Below, in pieces: positions 1 to 7,973 of a DNA stretch of 64,000 nt. Made by a program: the position numbers and the translations under genes. The stretch comes from Gimesia chilikensis (lineage in GTDB: Bacteria; Planctomycetota; Planctomycetia; Planctomycetales; Planctomycetaceae). Under the pieces are notes generated by a model that worked only from the letters and a program-made list of their open reading frames with translations, did no database searches and was not told where the DNA came from. How positions within the stretch are numbered: position 1 is the stretch's first letter; each line of letters starts with the position of its first letter. Location: contig NZ_VTSR01000017.1 of the NCBI RefSeq assembly GCF_008329715.1, forward strand, positions 124,001-188,000. Reading direction: 5' to 3'.

Positions 1-2
1 CC

Positions 3-191
3 GAACACATGACCGTGGTCTATGAAATCAGACCCGGTGGACGTGCCACTCAAATTCGCGAACGCATTATTTTCGAAAGAGAAATCCCGTTCTGGGGCTG
101 GTTACTCGTCAAGCTGATTATGAAAATCGGTAAGCCGACTGGTCTGACAAACCTGCAACGGATCAAAGAGCATATTACTGCGGAAGACTAA
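3..191 (+). CDS. C-terminal end of a gene cut by the window edge (possibly SRPBCC-like)
   Basis: The frame is open from the first bases and stops at 189-191, so the real start lies outside the window; the ATG at 9 is probably internal. About 60 residues are visible. They begin with a beta-strand-like stretch (VVYEIRPGG), continue through charged residues, and end in a hydrophobic aromatic helix (PFWGWLLVKLIMKIG) before a charged tail. Strands followed by a long C-terminal helix would fit a polyketide cyclase/SRPBCC-type lipid-binding fold, but that is a weak resemblance. The gene converges on the next one with only 16 bases between stop codons. Confidence 0.5.
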   Translation, partial: EHMTVVYEIRPGGRATQIRERIIFEREIPFWGWLLVKLIMKIGKPTGLTNLQRIKEHITAED

Positions 192-207
192 TTGTAAGGA
201 GAGTGTT

Positions 208-585
208 TTACTTTTTCTCTTTGAGATCGAATTCACCGTAGTAGCCGATATTCGACTTATACTTTCCGCTGAGTGTTGTGCCTTTCATCAAACCAATCCA
301 CTGGTACTGATGCCCGCGAATGGTCGCCTTGCCCGACAGGTTGTGTTGACTGCCTGTGGATTTCGACTGAAAGGTTGCCTCGTATTTGAAGGGATCCCCT
401 TTAAACAGCCCGGTAAAGGTGGCTTTCCAGTTTTCCTTGTCGTCAGATGTCGCGACACATTTCAAGGGGCCCGTCGTATTGTACTTGCGGTTAGTCCATT
501 TCCCTTCCCAGGTCCGTGTCTCCCCAGCCCGGACCTGGGAAAGGCAGAACATCCCCAGCACTGCAATCAGCATGAATCGTGACAT
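208..585 (-). CDS. Small secreted hypothetical protein
   Basis: A 125-residue protein with an N-terminal Sec signal peptide (hydrophobic LIAVLGMFCL, cleavage likely after QVRA near residue 20). The mature part is rich in Gly, Lys, Thr and aromatic residues in alternating patterns (WEGKWTNRKYN, YQWIGLMKGTTLSGKY), which suggests a small all-beta domain. No Cys occurs in the mature part and I see no catalytic motif. I do not recognise a named family. Such lone small beta proteins are common in planctomycete exportomes. It stands alone: the gene at the window start converges on it, and about 200 bases without a convincing gene separate it from the acyltransferase gene. Confidence 0.7.
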   Translation of the reverse strand: MSRFMLIAVLGMFCLSQVRAGETRTWEGKWTNRKYNTTGPLKCVATSDDKENWKATFTGLFKGDPFKYEATFQSKSTGSQHNLSGKATIRGHQYQWIGLMKGTTLSGKYKSNIGYYGEFDLKEKK

Positions 586-791
586 CGTCTCCTGCTCCTG
601 CCTGAATCGAATTTCGAGTGAGAAAAAACATCTCTCTGATTGAAACTCGTCAAAGCGCTGGCAACAGCGACAATTTTGGTCCCTTTTTTCTGGAACCTGA
701 TGTCAATCTCTCAGATATTAGCGTCCCCAACTACGCTAAACTACTGGCAGGATACAGGTTGCGAACCGGTCAAATTTGTGTTTCCCGGGGA

Positions 792-1634
792 TCAGGCACT
801 CTTCCGCAAAGAGCAAGGTTTAGAATTCGTTTTCGGCGAAGCAGCGTCAGACTGCGTCGAATTACCAGTCGCCAGATTTCGGCGGAGCCTTCGTTTGCAG
901 TGTTGATTGTAAAGGATGCGGAAATAGCGTCCGTAGTGCAGGTCGAGTACGCCGGTAGTACTGACGAAGGCCAGAACCGAACCGATGGTAACCTTGGGGT
1001 AAACGCAGGCAAACCGCTTTTCATAGCGCGGTCGAAAGCGGCTTTTAAAATGTCGCAGACCGGTAAAATCAAAAATGCTGGTCAGATAATTTTCTGCAAA
1101 TCGCAAGCCGTGCCTCACCAGCGCACAGTCCCCGGGCAGGCGGTGACAGCGTCCCAGGTTGATCAATGCATTTTTAAACGTCGATCCCTCTTTGACACGT
1201 TTTTTATCACGGGCCACCTGCATCGATTTTTCCCTGGCAGATTCCCAGAAGAAACCCGCGATCTCGTCGAGTGAATAATCTTCAGCTTTCCGCATGAAGA
1301 CACAATCGACTTCGCCCGTGCTGGTCTGCAGCATCGGCATGACGATATTCACGCCCTCGTACTGGTAGACTTTTTTCCCAATCACCCGGCGGTTGACTTC
1401 CGGATGCCGTCGCAGGCTTTCAGCCACGGCACGGACCAGAACATGCGCGGGAGTGAGCATGGTGCGGTTACGGCTGCGCTGCTCTTCCAGAAAGGATTCC
1501 AGCTCTTCGGTATCGACCGTGGTTCCCCAGACGAGCATCGGACCGCAGCGGAGCGATGTACTCGCGAGATAGGTGGTATTGATCCAGCCAATCTCGGAGA
1601 GTGGCACCGGTTTACTCTTTGTCGCCCAATACAT
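792..1634 (-). CDS. E2/CAT-like acyltransferase, atypical C-terminus
   Basis: About 280 residues, resembling the catalytic domain of 2-oxoacid dehydrogenase acyltransferases (chloramphenicol-acetyltransferase fold). Residues 60-85 (TPAHVLVRAVAESLRRHPEV) match the helix typical of this fold, and residues 94-132 match the following strand and the SLDEIA helix. No lipoyl or E1-binding domain is present, so it is a stand-alone acyltransferase, not a pyruvate dehydrogenase component. The usual HxxxDG active-site motif near the C-terminus is absent. The last 40 or so residues are basic and Asn/Ser-rich, unlike the rest, so a frameshift or divergence is possible. I prefer ATG 1634; a TTG at 1643 adds three residues. 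It lies 23 bases downstream of an acyl carrier protein gene, so its acyl donor may be that carrier (inference). Confidence 0.6.
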   Translation of the reverse strand: MYWATKSKPVPLSEIGWINTTYLASTSLRCGPMLVWGTTVDTEELESFLEEQRSRNRTMLTPAHVLVRAVAESLRRHPEVNRRVIGKKVYQYEGVNIVMPMLQTSTGEVDCVFMRKAEDYSLDEIAGFFWESAREKSMQVARDKKRVKEGSTFKNALINLGRCHRLPGDCALVRHGLRFAENYLTSIFDFTGLRHFKSRFRPRYEKRFACVYPKVTIGSVLAFVSTTGVLDLHYGRYFRILYNQHCKRRLRRNLATGNSTQSDAASPKTNSKPCSLRKSA

Positions 1635-1657
1635 ATCAGACAACCTGTCTATGGGTT

Positions 1658-1912
1658 TCAGGCAGCCTTCTTCTGCTCTGCCTGTTGCTCAGCAATCAGT
1701 TGAGAAATCGTGGCAGGATTTTTAAATAAATCTGGTCTGATATCCTGAAAATCGAGTCGTACTTCAAAATCAGATTCGACGAAGACCAGCAGGTCCATCA
1801 TCGTCAGGGAATCCAGCAGACCGGAATCAATCAGTTCGGTGCTGTCAGTAATTGTCTGTCCGGTGACGGAGTTGAGAAATTCAACCAGTTGTTCCTGAAT
1901 CGATGCACTCAT
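1658..1912 (-). CDS. Acyl carrier protein (free-standing)
   Basis: An 84-residue phosphopantetheine carrier protein. The DSL motif at residues 34-36 supplies Ser35 as the 4'-phosphopantetheine site, followed by the hydrophobic MMDLLVFVESDFEV helix region typical of D-alanyl-carrier and NRPS-type carriers. Length and lack of other domains fit a discrete carrier. ATG 1912 has an AAAGGA ribosome-binding site. It sits between an AMP-ligase (37 bases upstream) and an E2/CAT-like acyltransferase (23 bases downstream), all minus strand, so the three are very likely one operon: ligase loads the carrier, acyltransferase unloads it (inference). It is unlike a fatty-acid-synthesis AcpP because no fab genes are nearby. 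Confidence 0.85.
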   Translation of the reverse strand: MSASIQEQLVEFLNSVTGQTITDSTELIDSGLLDSLTMMDLLVFVESDFEVRLDFQDIRPDLFKNPATISQLIAEQQAEQKKAA

Positions 1913-1949
1913 TTGTCGTGTCCTTTGCAGTTGCAGACGAAAGTTAAGA

Positions 1950-3557
1950 TTACAGATCGCCGACTGCTGCGAGTTCTGACAGCTTGACCCGATCGACTTT
2001 CATGGCGTGATTTAATGGTATTTTCTGTAAGATCCGAATCCGGTCCGGCACGAGTTGGCGTGGCAGCTGGCTGCGACAGACGCTCAGCATTTCTGCTTCC
2101 GTAAGTCCCATACCTTCTGGAGTAGTTTCGATGTACAATGCCAGTCGCGTACCTGTATTTTTTGCTTCAAAGGGGACCGCCACCGCCTGCGACAGGGGAA
2201 AAGTTCGCAGCGCGAATTGCTCCAGATCTGCCGGGTGCACGCGATAACCGGAAATTTTGACCAGTGAATTCCGTCGACCTTTGATGACGATTCTGCCTGA
2301 CTGATCGAAGGTGGCCAGATCTCCCGTGTAGAGCCAGCCATTGTGTATCCGTTTGCGAGTCTCTTCCGCATCTCTCCAGTAGCCCTGCATGATGTTGGGG
2401 CCACGCGCCCGCAGCTCGCCGACCGTACCTGCATTCACAAGTTGTCCGCTTTCGTCCACGATCTGCAGCGTTACTCCGGGTATTGCCTGACCGATGGATC
2501 CGTCGCTTACACCGGCGAGTTGCTCTGGTGGTACATAGGCCAAGCGAGCTGTAGCTTCCGTCTGGCCATACATGACAAAGAACCGGGCCGGATGGATGAC
2601 ATCGCTGATTTCGACGGCCTGTGCATGAGGCAGGGTACCTCCTGCAACAGACATATAACGCAGATGTGGAAACTGCGTCTGCTTAAACGATGTTCGTTCC
2701 AGCAGAATCCGATACAGGTCGGGGACCGCTGAGAGACTGGTGCATTCATGGCGGATCATTGCTTCCAGAATGCTTTCGGGAAAGATGGTATTCCCGTCCA
2801 GAATCAGATGCGCCCCCTGTAGAAGGTGAGACTGCAGTACAGAGTTTCCAAACGCATGATGGAAAGGCAGGGCGCAGACAGGCCGTTCGTCTGCCTGCAA
2901 CTGCAGGTATTCCTGGATCGATTGTGCGTTAGAGATCAGGTTCCCATGACTGAGCACGACCCCCTTGGGCATTCCGCTGGAACCGGATGTAAAGAAAATC
3001 GCAGCCAGGCTCTTCTCAGAGCGTACAACCGGCTGGAGTGTATTTACTGGAATTGTTCCGGTCACGGATTCCTCTGAATCCATGCCCTTTACAGTAAATT
3101 CTTCCAGATCCGGATGACGCCTTAAAACCGGGGCAGTTGTAATCGTACAGATCGTCTGCGTTGAATCCAGGATATTCTTTAGCGCGCCGCTCTCCGTATT
3201 CGCTGGAACGGGGACAACGACACCACCGGCGAACAAGACTGCGTAGAAGGCAGCGATATACTCCACGGAATTGGGAACCAGCAGTACAACACGGCTTCCA
3301 GATTCAAAACCAGCGACCTCAGACAGCTGTTCGGAAATTTGTCTGACCAGCAAAATCAGCTCACCATAACTCAAGGTCCGCTCAGAAGTGGAAATCGCGG
3401 GTTGCTCACTATGCAGAGCTGCGATTTTCAGCAGTCGATCGACCAGCCCTGCTCCCGTACTTTCAGAGGTCACTTCTTCCAAAAGGGTTATGGGAGAAGC
3501 TGCAAGCGGATGCTCGACCAGCCTGAGGCTGGAGAGAAAGTCTATGGGGCAGGACAT
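1950..3557 (-). CDS. AMP-dependent acyl/aminoacyl ligase (ANL superfamily)
   Basis: A 535-residue adenylate-forming enzyme that activates a carboxylic acid with ATP and transfers it to a thiol, here probably the neighbouring carrier protein. Visible ANL motifs are TSGSSGMPKG at residues 190-199 (phosphate loop), YGQTE at 330-334, TGD at 411-413, the hinge GRRNSLVKISGYRV near 427-440, and the C-terminal catalytic Lys520 in NHAMKVDR. Length is normal for a stand-alone ligase. ATG 3557 is the first ATG; a TTG at 3572 would add five residues. Substrate cannot be read from sequence; fatty acyl, aryl or amino acid are all open. It leads the minus-strand ligase-carrier-acyltransferase operon and faces the TauD/SyrP-like gene across a shared upstream region. 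Confidence 0.88.
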   Translation of the reverse strand: MSCPIDFLSSLRLVEHPLAASPITLLEEVTSESTGAGLVDRLLKIAALHSEQPAISTSERTLSYGELILLVRQISEQLSEVAGFESGSRVVLLVPNSVEYIAAFYAVLFAGGVVVPVPANTESGALKNILDSTQTICTITTAPVLRRHPDLEEFTVKGMDSEESVTGTIPVNTLQPVVRSEKSLAAIFFTSGSSGMPKGVVLSHGNLISNAQSIQEYLQLQADERPVCALPFHHAFGNSVLQSHLLQGAHLILDGNTIFPESILEAMIRHECTSLSAVPDLYRILLERTSFKQTQFPHLRYMSVAGGTLPHAQAVEISDVIHPARFFVMYGQTEATARLAYVPPEQLAGVSDGSIGQAIPGVTLQIVDESGQLVNAGTVGELRARGPNIMQGYWRDAEETRKRIHNGWLYTGDLATFDQSGRIVIKGRRNSLVKISGYRVHPADLEQFALRTFPLSQAVAVPFEAKNTGTRLALYIETTPEGMGLTEAEMLSVCRSQLPRQLVPDRIRILQKIPLNHAMKVDRVKLSELAAVGDL

Positions 3558-3915
3558 ACGAAACGGTCTCAAAGTGTAAATTGCTCTCTTCAGAGAGAGT
3601 CCCTCGGACCATCGTAGATCGGAGGGTAATTTCCCTCATCCTTATCGGCGTTTCATGATCGTTTGCACCGCTGAATCGGTATACATACCCCCGTTTTTAT
3701 CAGGACGATCATACCAAACACCCTATTCCACTCATCCCCCCATGCAGAACGAATATCACAGGGGATTTAAAGGGATTTACACCTAATCTATCCAGAACTA
3801 TCATCCACCCGTTCAGTAAGTAGCCGATACCACTGATTGTGGCCTTTTCTCCAGCAACAATCTCCGGCTGAACTTTATGTGCCATTCAACCTTTCTCTAT
3901 TTCCGAGTAAGTCCC
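3558..3915 (+). other. Divergent intergenic region of the biosynthetic locus
   Basis: About 360 bases separate the ligase and oxygenase genes, so promoters for both directions should lie here. I see no confident -35/-10 pair and no coding sequence. Near the ligase start there are two imperfect hairpins: CTCTCT/AGAGAG around 3584-3597 and CCCTC/GAGGG around 3601-3627. Both would fall in the 5' leader of the ligase transcript. No known riboswitch pattern was recognised. Confidence 0.4.
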
Positions 3916-3967
3916 ATGCAAGTGAAGACTTCGAATCTGGAAAAGCCACAAACCCTGCCCCTGCTCA

Positions 3968-4885
3968 TTGAACCGGCCGGCCGATCAGGGGTCTGCCTCC
4001 CTGAGTGACCTGATTGAATACATCTCACGGGAACGGAACTGGCTGGACCAGACTCTGCTTGATCAGGGAGGCGTGTTGCTGCGTGGATTCACCATTCAGG
4101 AAATTGATGAATTTCAGGACGTGGCCCAGGCGCTGATTCCAGAGTTAAAGCCGTACGTCGAGGGGCAGTCTCCCCGCACCAAAGTGACCGGAAACGTATA
4201 TACTTCCACCGAGTTTCCTGCCCAGTTTCGCATCACGCTGCACAACGAGCTTTCCTACACCAAGTCGCCCCCGCCGCGGATTGTATTCCACTGTCATCTT
4301 GCTGCGGAGACCGGCGGAGAAACGCCGATCGTAGATTGCCGAAAACTCTACCGTGAGATGCCTGCCGAAATTCTGGCGAAGTTCGAAGAACGGGGAGTCC
4401 GCTATGTCAAGAACATGCACGGGCAGGAGCGGGGCATCGGCAAGTCATGGATGGATTATTTCGAAACCAGTGATCGGGATCAGGTCGAAGCATACCTCAA
4501 AGACAACGACATCGAATTTGAATGGACGGCCGATGGAAACCTGCGTACCTGGTCCATTCGCCCCGGCACGCTGGCCCATCCCGTTACAGGAGAAATGCTC
4601 TGGTTTAACCAGGCGGATCTCTGGCATATCACCAATGTGAATGAACGAAACCGCGCCCAACTGCTGCAGCGGTTTGGAGAAGAAAACCTGCCAACCCACG
4701 CGTATTACGGAGATGGTTCCCCGATTACCGATGAGGATCTCGCAGGGGTCCGTAAGACCCTGTGGGATACGGCCGTTATCTTACCGTGGCAGCAGGGCGA
4801 TGTGCTGGCCCTGGATAATTTCAGTGTCGCCCATGGCCGAATGCCTTATGCAGGACCACGGAAGATTCTCGTTGCGATGGGTTAA
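3968..4885 (+). CDS. TauD/SyrP-like 2-oxoglutarate/Fe(II) oxygenase, probable N-terminal frameshift
   Basis: An iron- and 2-oxoglutarate-dependent oxygenase of the TauD/SyrP group, which often hydroxylates carrier-bound or free amino-acid substrates. In the readable frame, LLRGF is at 37-41, the iron-binding HNE at 92-94, the distal His at 289 (VAHGR) and the 2-oxoglutarate-binding Arg at 298. The readable start is TTG 3968, with no ribosome-binding site. An ATG at 3916 in another frame encodes MQVKTSN...LPLLIEPA, which matches the family's usual N-terminus and then runs off-frame at a GGCCGGCC tandem duplication (3975-3982). Removing one GGCC joins the two halves perfectly. Either the gene is broken or restored by slippage, or the sequence has an error. 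The methyltransferase gene follows on the same strand. Confidence 0.82.
   Translation: MNRPADQGSASLSDLIEYISRERNWLDQTLLDQGGVLLRGFTIQEIDEFQDVAQALIPELKPYVEGQSPRTKVTGNVYTSTEFPAQFRITLHNELSYTKSPPPRIVFHCHLAAETGGETPIVDCRKLYREMPAEILAKFEERGVRYVKNMHGQERGIGKSWMDYFETSDRDQVEAYLKDNDIEFEWTADGNLRTWSIRPGTLAHPVTGEMLWFNQADLWHITNVNERNRAQLLQRFGEENLPTHAYYGDGSPITDEDLAGVRKTLWDTAVILPWQQGDVLALDNFSVAHGRMPYAGPRKILVAMG
3973..3982 (+). repeat. GGCC tandem duplication causing a frameshift
   Basis: The bases CCGGCCGGCC hold two adjacent GGCC units at 3975-3978 and 3979-3982. With one unit the frame opened by ATG 3916 continues directly into the oxygenase frame (...IEPADQGSASL...). With two units the 3916 frame ends at TGA 4006-4008. 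A tandem 4-mer is a classic slippage substrate. Confidence 0.7.
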
Positions 4886-5013
4886 ATTCAGAGTTTTAAA
4901 TGTCTAACCACTAAGGCAGGACGGTATGGCACATTCAACGGCAGCACCTGAGTCAGACACAGATTCTGGCTGCGATCTGGCTTCCCCAGGATCTACAGCA
5001 GCCACTGGAAAGG

Positions 5014-5835
5014 ATGACCCGGGGTCAGCGAATCGGGAACTGGCTGATCAATCCTTACAAAAATTATCTGATCCCTGCCAGTTGGCTCAAAAGATTACTC
5101 CAGTCGAGTCAGAGCGAGTTGCTTGCAGAGACCTTTCGCCGCCCGGGTGGATGGAGGGCTATGGAAATCCTGTACCGGAAAGATGCACCAGTCGACCTGC
5201 TGGATCGACAGGCGATCCTGGATAATCCCATTTCCAGAGCTTCGCGGAATCGATTGCAGACGGTAACCCAAATCCTGATCGATCTGATTCAGACTCGTCA
5301 GTCGGACGGGCCCGTCGTTCTGATGGGCGTCGGTGCTGGCCCGGGTCGTCATGTGCAGACCGCGATTTCCCGATTGCAGTTAAGCGCAGATGAAGTCCAC
5401 GCCCACCTAATCGACCTGGACGACGATGCCTTCGAATACGGACAACAACTGGCAGAACAACTCGGAATTTCAGACTGTATCAGCTTCCTGCAGGGGGACG
5501 CACGCGAGATTCAGACGGTATTACCCGATGTCAAACCGAATATCGTCAAACTGATCGGTCTCATCGAATACTTGAATGACCAGCAGTTACACGAATTGTT
5601 GTCCGCCCTGCATACAATCATGGTCCCGGGAGGAAACCTGGTCACGCATGGGATTCTCGATCCCTGGCATGGTGCTCCCTCTCTCAAACGAATCTTCAAA
5701 CTACAGCACATCAGACGCTCCGCCGATGATGTAAGACAGATGCTGGAAACCGTCGGATTTCGCGTCATCGACCAGGTAACCGAACCGATGGGAATCTATC
5801 CGATTGTGACCGCAGTGAAACCGATGATAGAGTAA
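5014..5835 (+). CDS. SAM-dependent methyltransferase
   Basis: About 273 residues of a class I methyltransferase, perhaps of the Methyltransf_20 group. The SAM-binding glycine motif GVGAGPGRH is at 105-113, an acidic strand LIDLDD at 132-137, a GDA motif at 161-163, and a post-motif strand VPGGNLVTHG near 204-213. ATG 5014 is the first standard start, but the same frame reads upstream to about 4915 as plausible protein (WLPQDLQQPLERM) without a start codon. An ATG at 4926 with a good AAGGCAGG ribosome-binding site is in another frame, so a one-base indel near the start is possible. It follows the oxygenase gene on the same strand. The substrate is unknown; a role in tailoring the locus's product is inference. 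Confidence 0.78.
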   Translation: MTRGQRIGNWLINPYKNYLIPASWLKRLLQSSQSELLAETFRRPGGWRAMEILYRKDAPVDLLDRQAILDNPISRASRNRLQTVTQILIDLIQTRQSDGPVVLMGVGAGPGRHVQTAISRLQLSADEVHAHLIDLDDDAFEYGQQLAEQLGISDCISFLQGDAREIQTVLPDVKPNIVKLIGLIEYLNDQQLHELLSALHTIMVPGGNLVTHGILDPWHGAPSLKRIFKLQHIRRSADDVRQMLETVGFRVIDQVTEPMGIYPIVTAVKPMIE

Positions 5836-5870
5836 GTTTGTAGATTGTGAGCATGGTCGTCGCTAACGTC

Positions 5871-7316
5871 TCAAATGTAATATTCGATGACGTGTTCCTC
5901 TTCGACAGACATCCGGTAATCATGTCCCGGCGTGACCAGAGCAACATCATCCAGCAGCAACTGCGCGACACGCATCGCCTGACCGCGCAGTTCCGGAACG
6001 GCGGTGGTCTCCCAGAGAGTCCCCTTCATCAACGGTCCCACAGCGAACAGGAACTCAGAAGGATTTCCTTCTGCATCAATCACCGCGAAATCGGCACCGA
6101 CATCGATTCCCATATCCAGTTCGTCTGGTCGGATGAGTCCCCGCTTGAGCAGATTCTGGAACAGCGGCACACTGGTGCCGGAAAAACCACAATTGGGTCC
6201 GGTGCAATTAATGACCAGTCCCCCCTCAAGTGACTGTGTTAAACCGGCTTTGTTCTGCACATCCACCACGACCTGATCATTCTGAGACGTGACTCCCGTG
6301 ATTCTGCCCCGTACCACTTTGAGGCGTCCTTCGGTAATCGCTTCCGTTACTCGCTGATGGATGGGCTGGGCAATCCGATGTCTGATCACATTCCAGCGGG
6401 CGGCATAGCGTTTGAGAAATTCCTGTTTTTCTTTGAGGTCAAACTGCTGCCAGATCCGCTGCGTGTGGGGCCGCAGTCGATCGACGACGATGCCAGGGTT
6501 CTCACCAATCCGCTGCAGCTGTCGACAATGTTTTTCCAGTAACTGCACCAGGTTTTCGAGGCCCAGGCTCTCCGGTTCCTCCGGCAGGAAGTCAGGATAT
6601 TCAATGCCCCGGAAATGAGCTTGTGGAATCATGCCGTTATGCGACACTGCGATCATATTACCTTCCCAGCCCAGTTCACTGAGCGTGAGAAAGACGTCGA
6701 TCATCGACAATCCGGTGCCGAGCACAATGATGTCCTGTTCGGAATCCGGAATCTTTTCCATCCAGTTTCCCCATGGGTCTGCGCAATAGGCGGGATGCGC
6801 AAAATCTTCACCAGCCAGTGAAGAGGGGGGCTGATTCCCTGTCGCCAGCAGCACGCGATCTGCTTCCAGTGTAGAACCATCACGGAGTGTGATCTCTGCA
6901 CTCCCGTCAAAACTGTAATCTATGTCGACGGCTTCATTTTCGATGACGCGGATTTCCGCCGGGTGATGTGAGTCGATCGGCTGCATGTAATTCGCGAGGA
7001 TACTTCGCAGATAATCGCCATAGATCCGTCGGGGGACATAAGTCTCACGCAGTTGCGGATCGGGCAGGTCACTGTAATCGACGCGAGTGCGTAACCAGTC
7101 CAGAAAGTGATTGGCATGGTCGGGAACCGCAGACATGTTGCGAGCGGCGACATTCAACAGATGTTCTTCCCGTTTCGTGCCATAAGCGACGCCACGTCCC
7201 AATGGATAGCGGTCGTTGATCAGTTGAATGCAGAGCGGGCCGTCACTCAATCGTGCCAGATTCACCGCTGCCATGGTTCCGCTGAATCCGCCTCCAATAA
7301 TCGCCACTGTCTTCAT
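5871..7316 (-). CDS. FAD/NAD(P)-binding protein (NAD_binding_9-like)
   Basis: A 481-residue two-dinucleotide-binding flavoprotein. The N-terminal Rossmann motif is VAIIGGGFSG (residues 4-13), and a second nucleotide-binding motif VLGTGLSMIDV lies mid-protein, both features of the FAD-NAD(P)-binding family related to N-hydroxylating monooxygenases. The PLGRGVAYGT stretch near residues 40-49 and the NVAARNMS stretch just after it are typical of this group. I start it at ATG 7316, which places the GGGFSG motif at the N-terminus; a longer frame to 7382 adds 22 unlikely residues. The reaction is unknown: a monooxygenase or oxidoreductase. It converges on the methyltransferase gene with 35 bases between and could be a tailoring enzyme of the same locus or unrelated. 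Confidence 0.8.
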   Translation of the reverse strand: MKTVAIIGGGFSGTMAAVNLARLSDGPLCIQLINDRYPLGRGVAYGTKREEHLLNVAARNMSAVPDHANHFLDWLRTRVDYSDLPDPQLRETYVPRRIYGDYLRSILANYMQPIDSHHPAEIRVIENEAVDIDYSFDGSAEITLRDGSTLEADRVLLATGNQPPSSLAGEDFAHPAYCADPWGNWMEKIPDSEQDIIVLGTGLSMIDVFLTLSELGWEGNMIAVSHNGMIPQAHFRGIEYPDFLPEEPESLGLENLVQLLEKHCRQLQRIGENPGIVVDRLRPHTQRIWQQFDLKEKQEFLKRYAARWNVIRHRIAQPIHQRVTEAITEGRLKVVRGRITGVTSQNDQVVVDVQNKAGLTQSLEGGLVINCTGPNCGFSGTSVPLFQNLLKRGLIRPDELDMGIDVGADFAVIDAEGNPSEFLFAVGPLMKGTLWETTAVPELRGQAMRVAQLLLDDVALVTPGHDYRMSVEEEHVIEYYI

Positions 7317-7493
7317 GAGAGTCCGGTCCTTTCGCACACCGCGTCGACCGGGGTAGAAAGGTCCCGGTTGTGAGTGTGTCACTCAGAATATTTGCTGATG
7401 GAATGACTGCGATCTGACTCAGAGAGTCTCCTGAATTGTACCCGGATCGCATCACCAGCAACAGACAACGGCCCATAAACGGTCCGGTCTCAA

Positions 7494-7904
7494 TCAGCAG
7501 TCTTGCCGAACGATGGGCGTTTTATGCCCCTGATCATCAATGGCCACGTAGGTAAAGGCGGCTTCGGTCACTTTGAAACGGGGGCAGTCGGACGCTTCGT
7601 GCCGCAGCACTGGCTGGACCCAGACCTCCAGTGAGAGGGTAATCGATGTTGTCCCAATCCGATCAACCTGGCCAAAACAGCAGACAACATCTCCCACCTT
7701 GACCGGGCGAATGAACTTCATCGACTCCACGGCAATCGTGACGGTGCGTGTGCCGGCAATCTCTTTCGAGAGAATCCCTCCGGCAATATCCATCTGCGAC
7801 ATGATCCAGCCTCCGAAGATGTCTCCGTTGGCATTCGTATCCGCCGGCATGGCAAGCGTACGTAGTATCAGTTTTCCTTCCGGCAGGTCACAGAACTCTT
7901 CCAT
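7494..7904 (-). CDS. yciA: Acyl-CoA thioesterase, YciA-like hotdog protein
   Basis: A 136-residue hotdog-fold thioesterase hydrolysing acyl-CoA to free acid and CoA in the cytoplasm. The N-terminal LPEGKLILRTLAMPADTN run, followed by GDIFGGWIMSQMD, is close to what I know of YciA; the Asn-Gly-Asp-Ile-Phe-Gly-Gly segment carries the active-site Asp. I chose ATG 7904 because the upstream AGGAAC is well placed and the family's N-terminus begins there; a longer frame reaches 7958. It lies about 70 bases downstream of pyruvate decarboxylase on the same strand, so cotranscription is likely. Confidence 0.88.
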   Translation of the reverse strand: MEEFCDLPEGKLILRTLAMPADTNANGDIFGGWIMSQMDIAGGILSKEIAGTRTVTIAVESMKFIRPVKVGDVVCCFGQVDRIGTTSITLSLEVWVQPVLRHEASDCPRFKVTEAAFTYVAIDDQGHKTPIVRQDC

Positions 7905-7973
7905 GGTTGTCGTTCCTGTTTCTCTGTTGTCGGTGATGGACTCGTCTCCCTGATACAACGAATGTGTATCAGC

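Noticed and set aside
618..1274. 218-residue plus-strand frame over the acyltransferase end
   Set aside because: No domain, Arg/Ser-rich, and the opposite strand carries the carrier-protein operon with good spacing.
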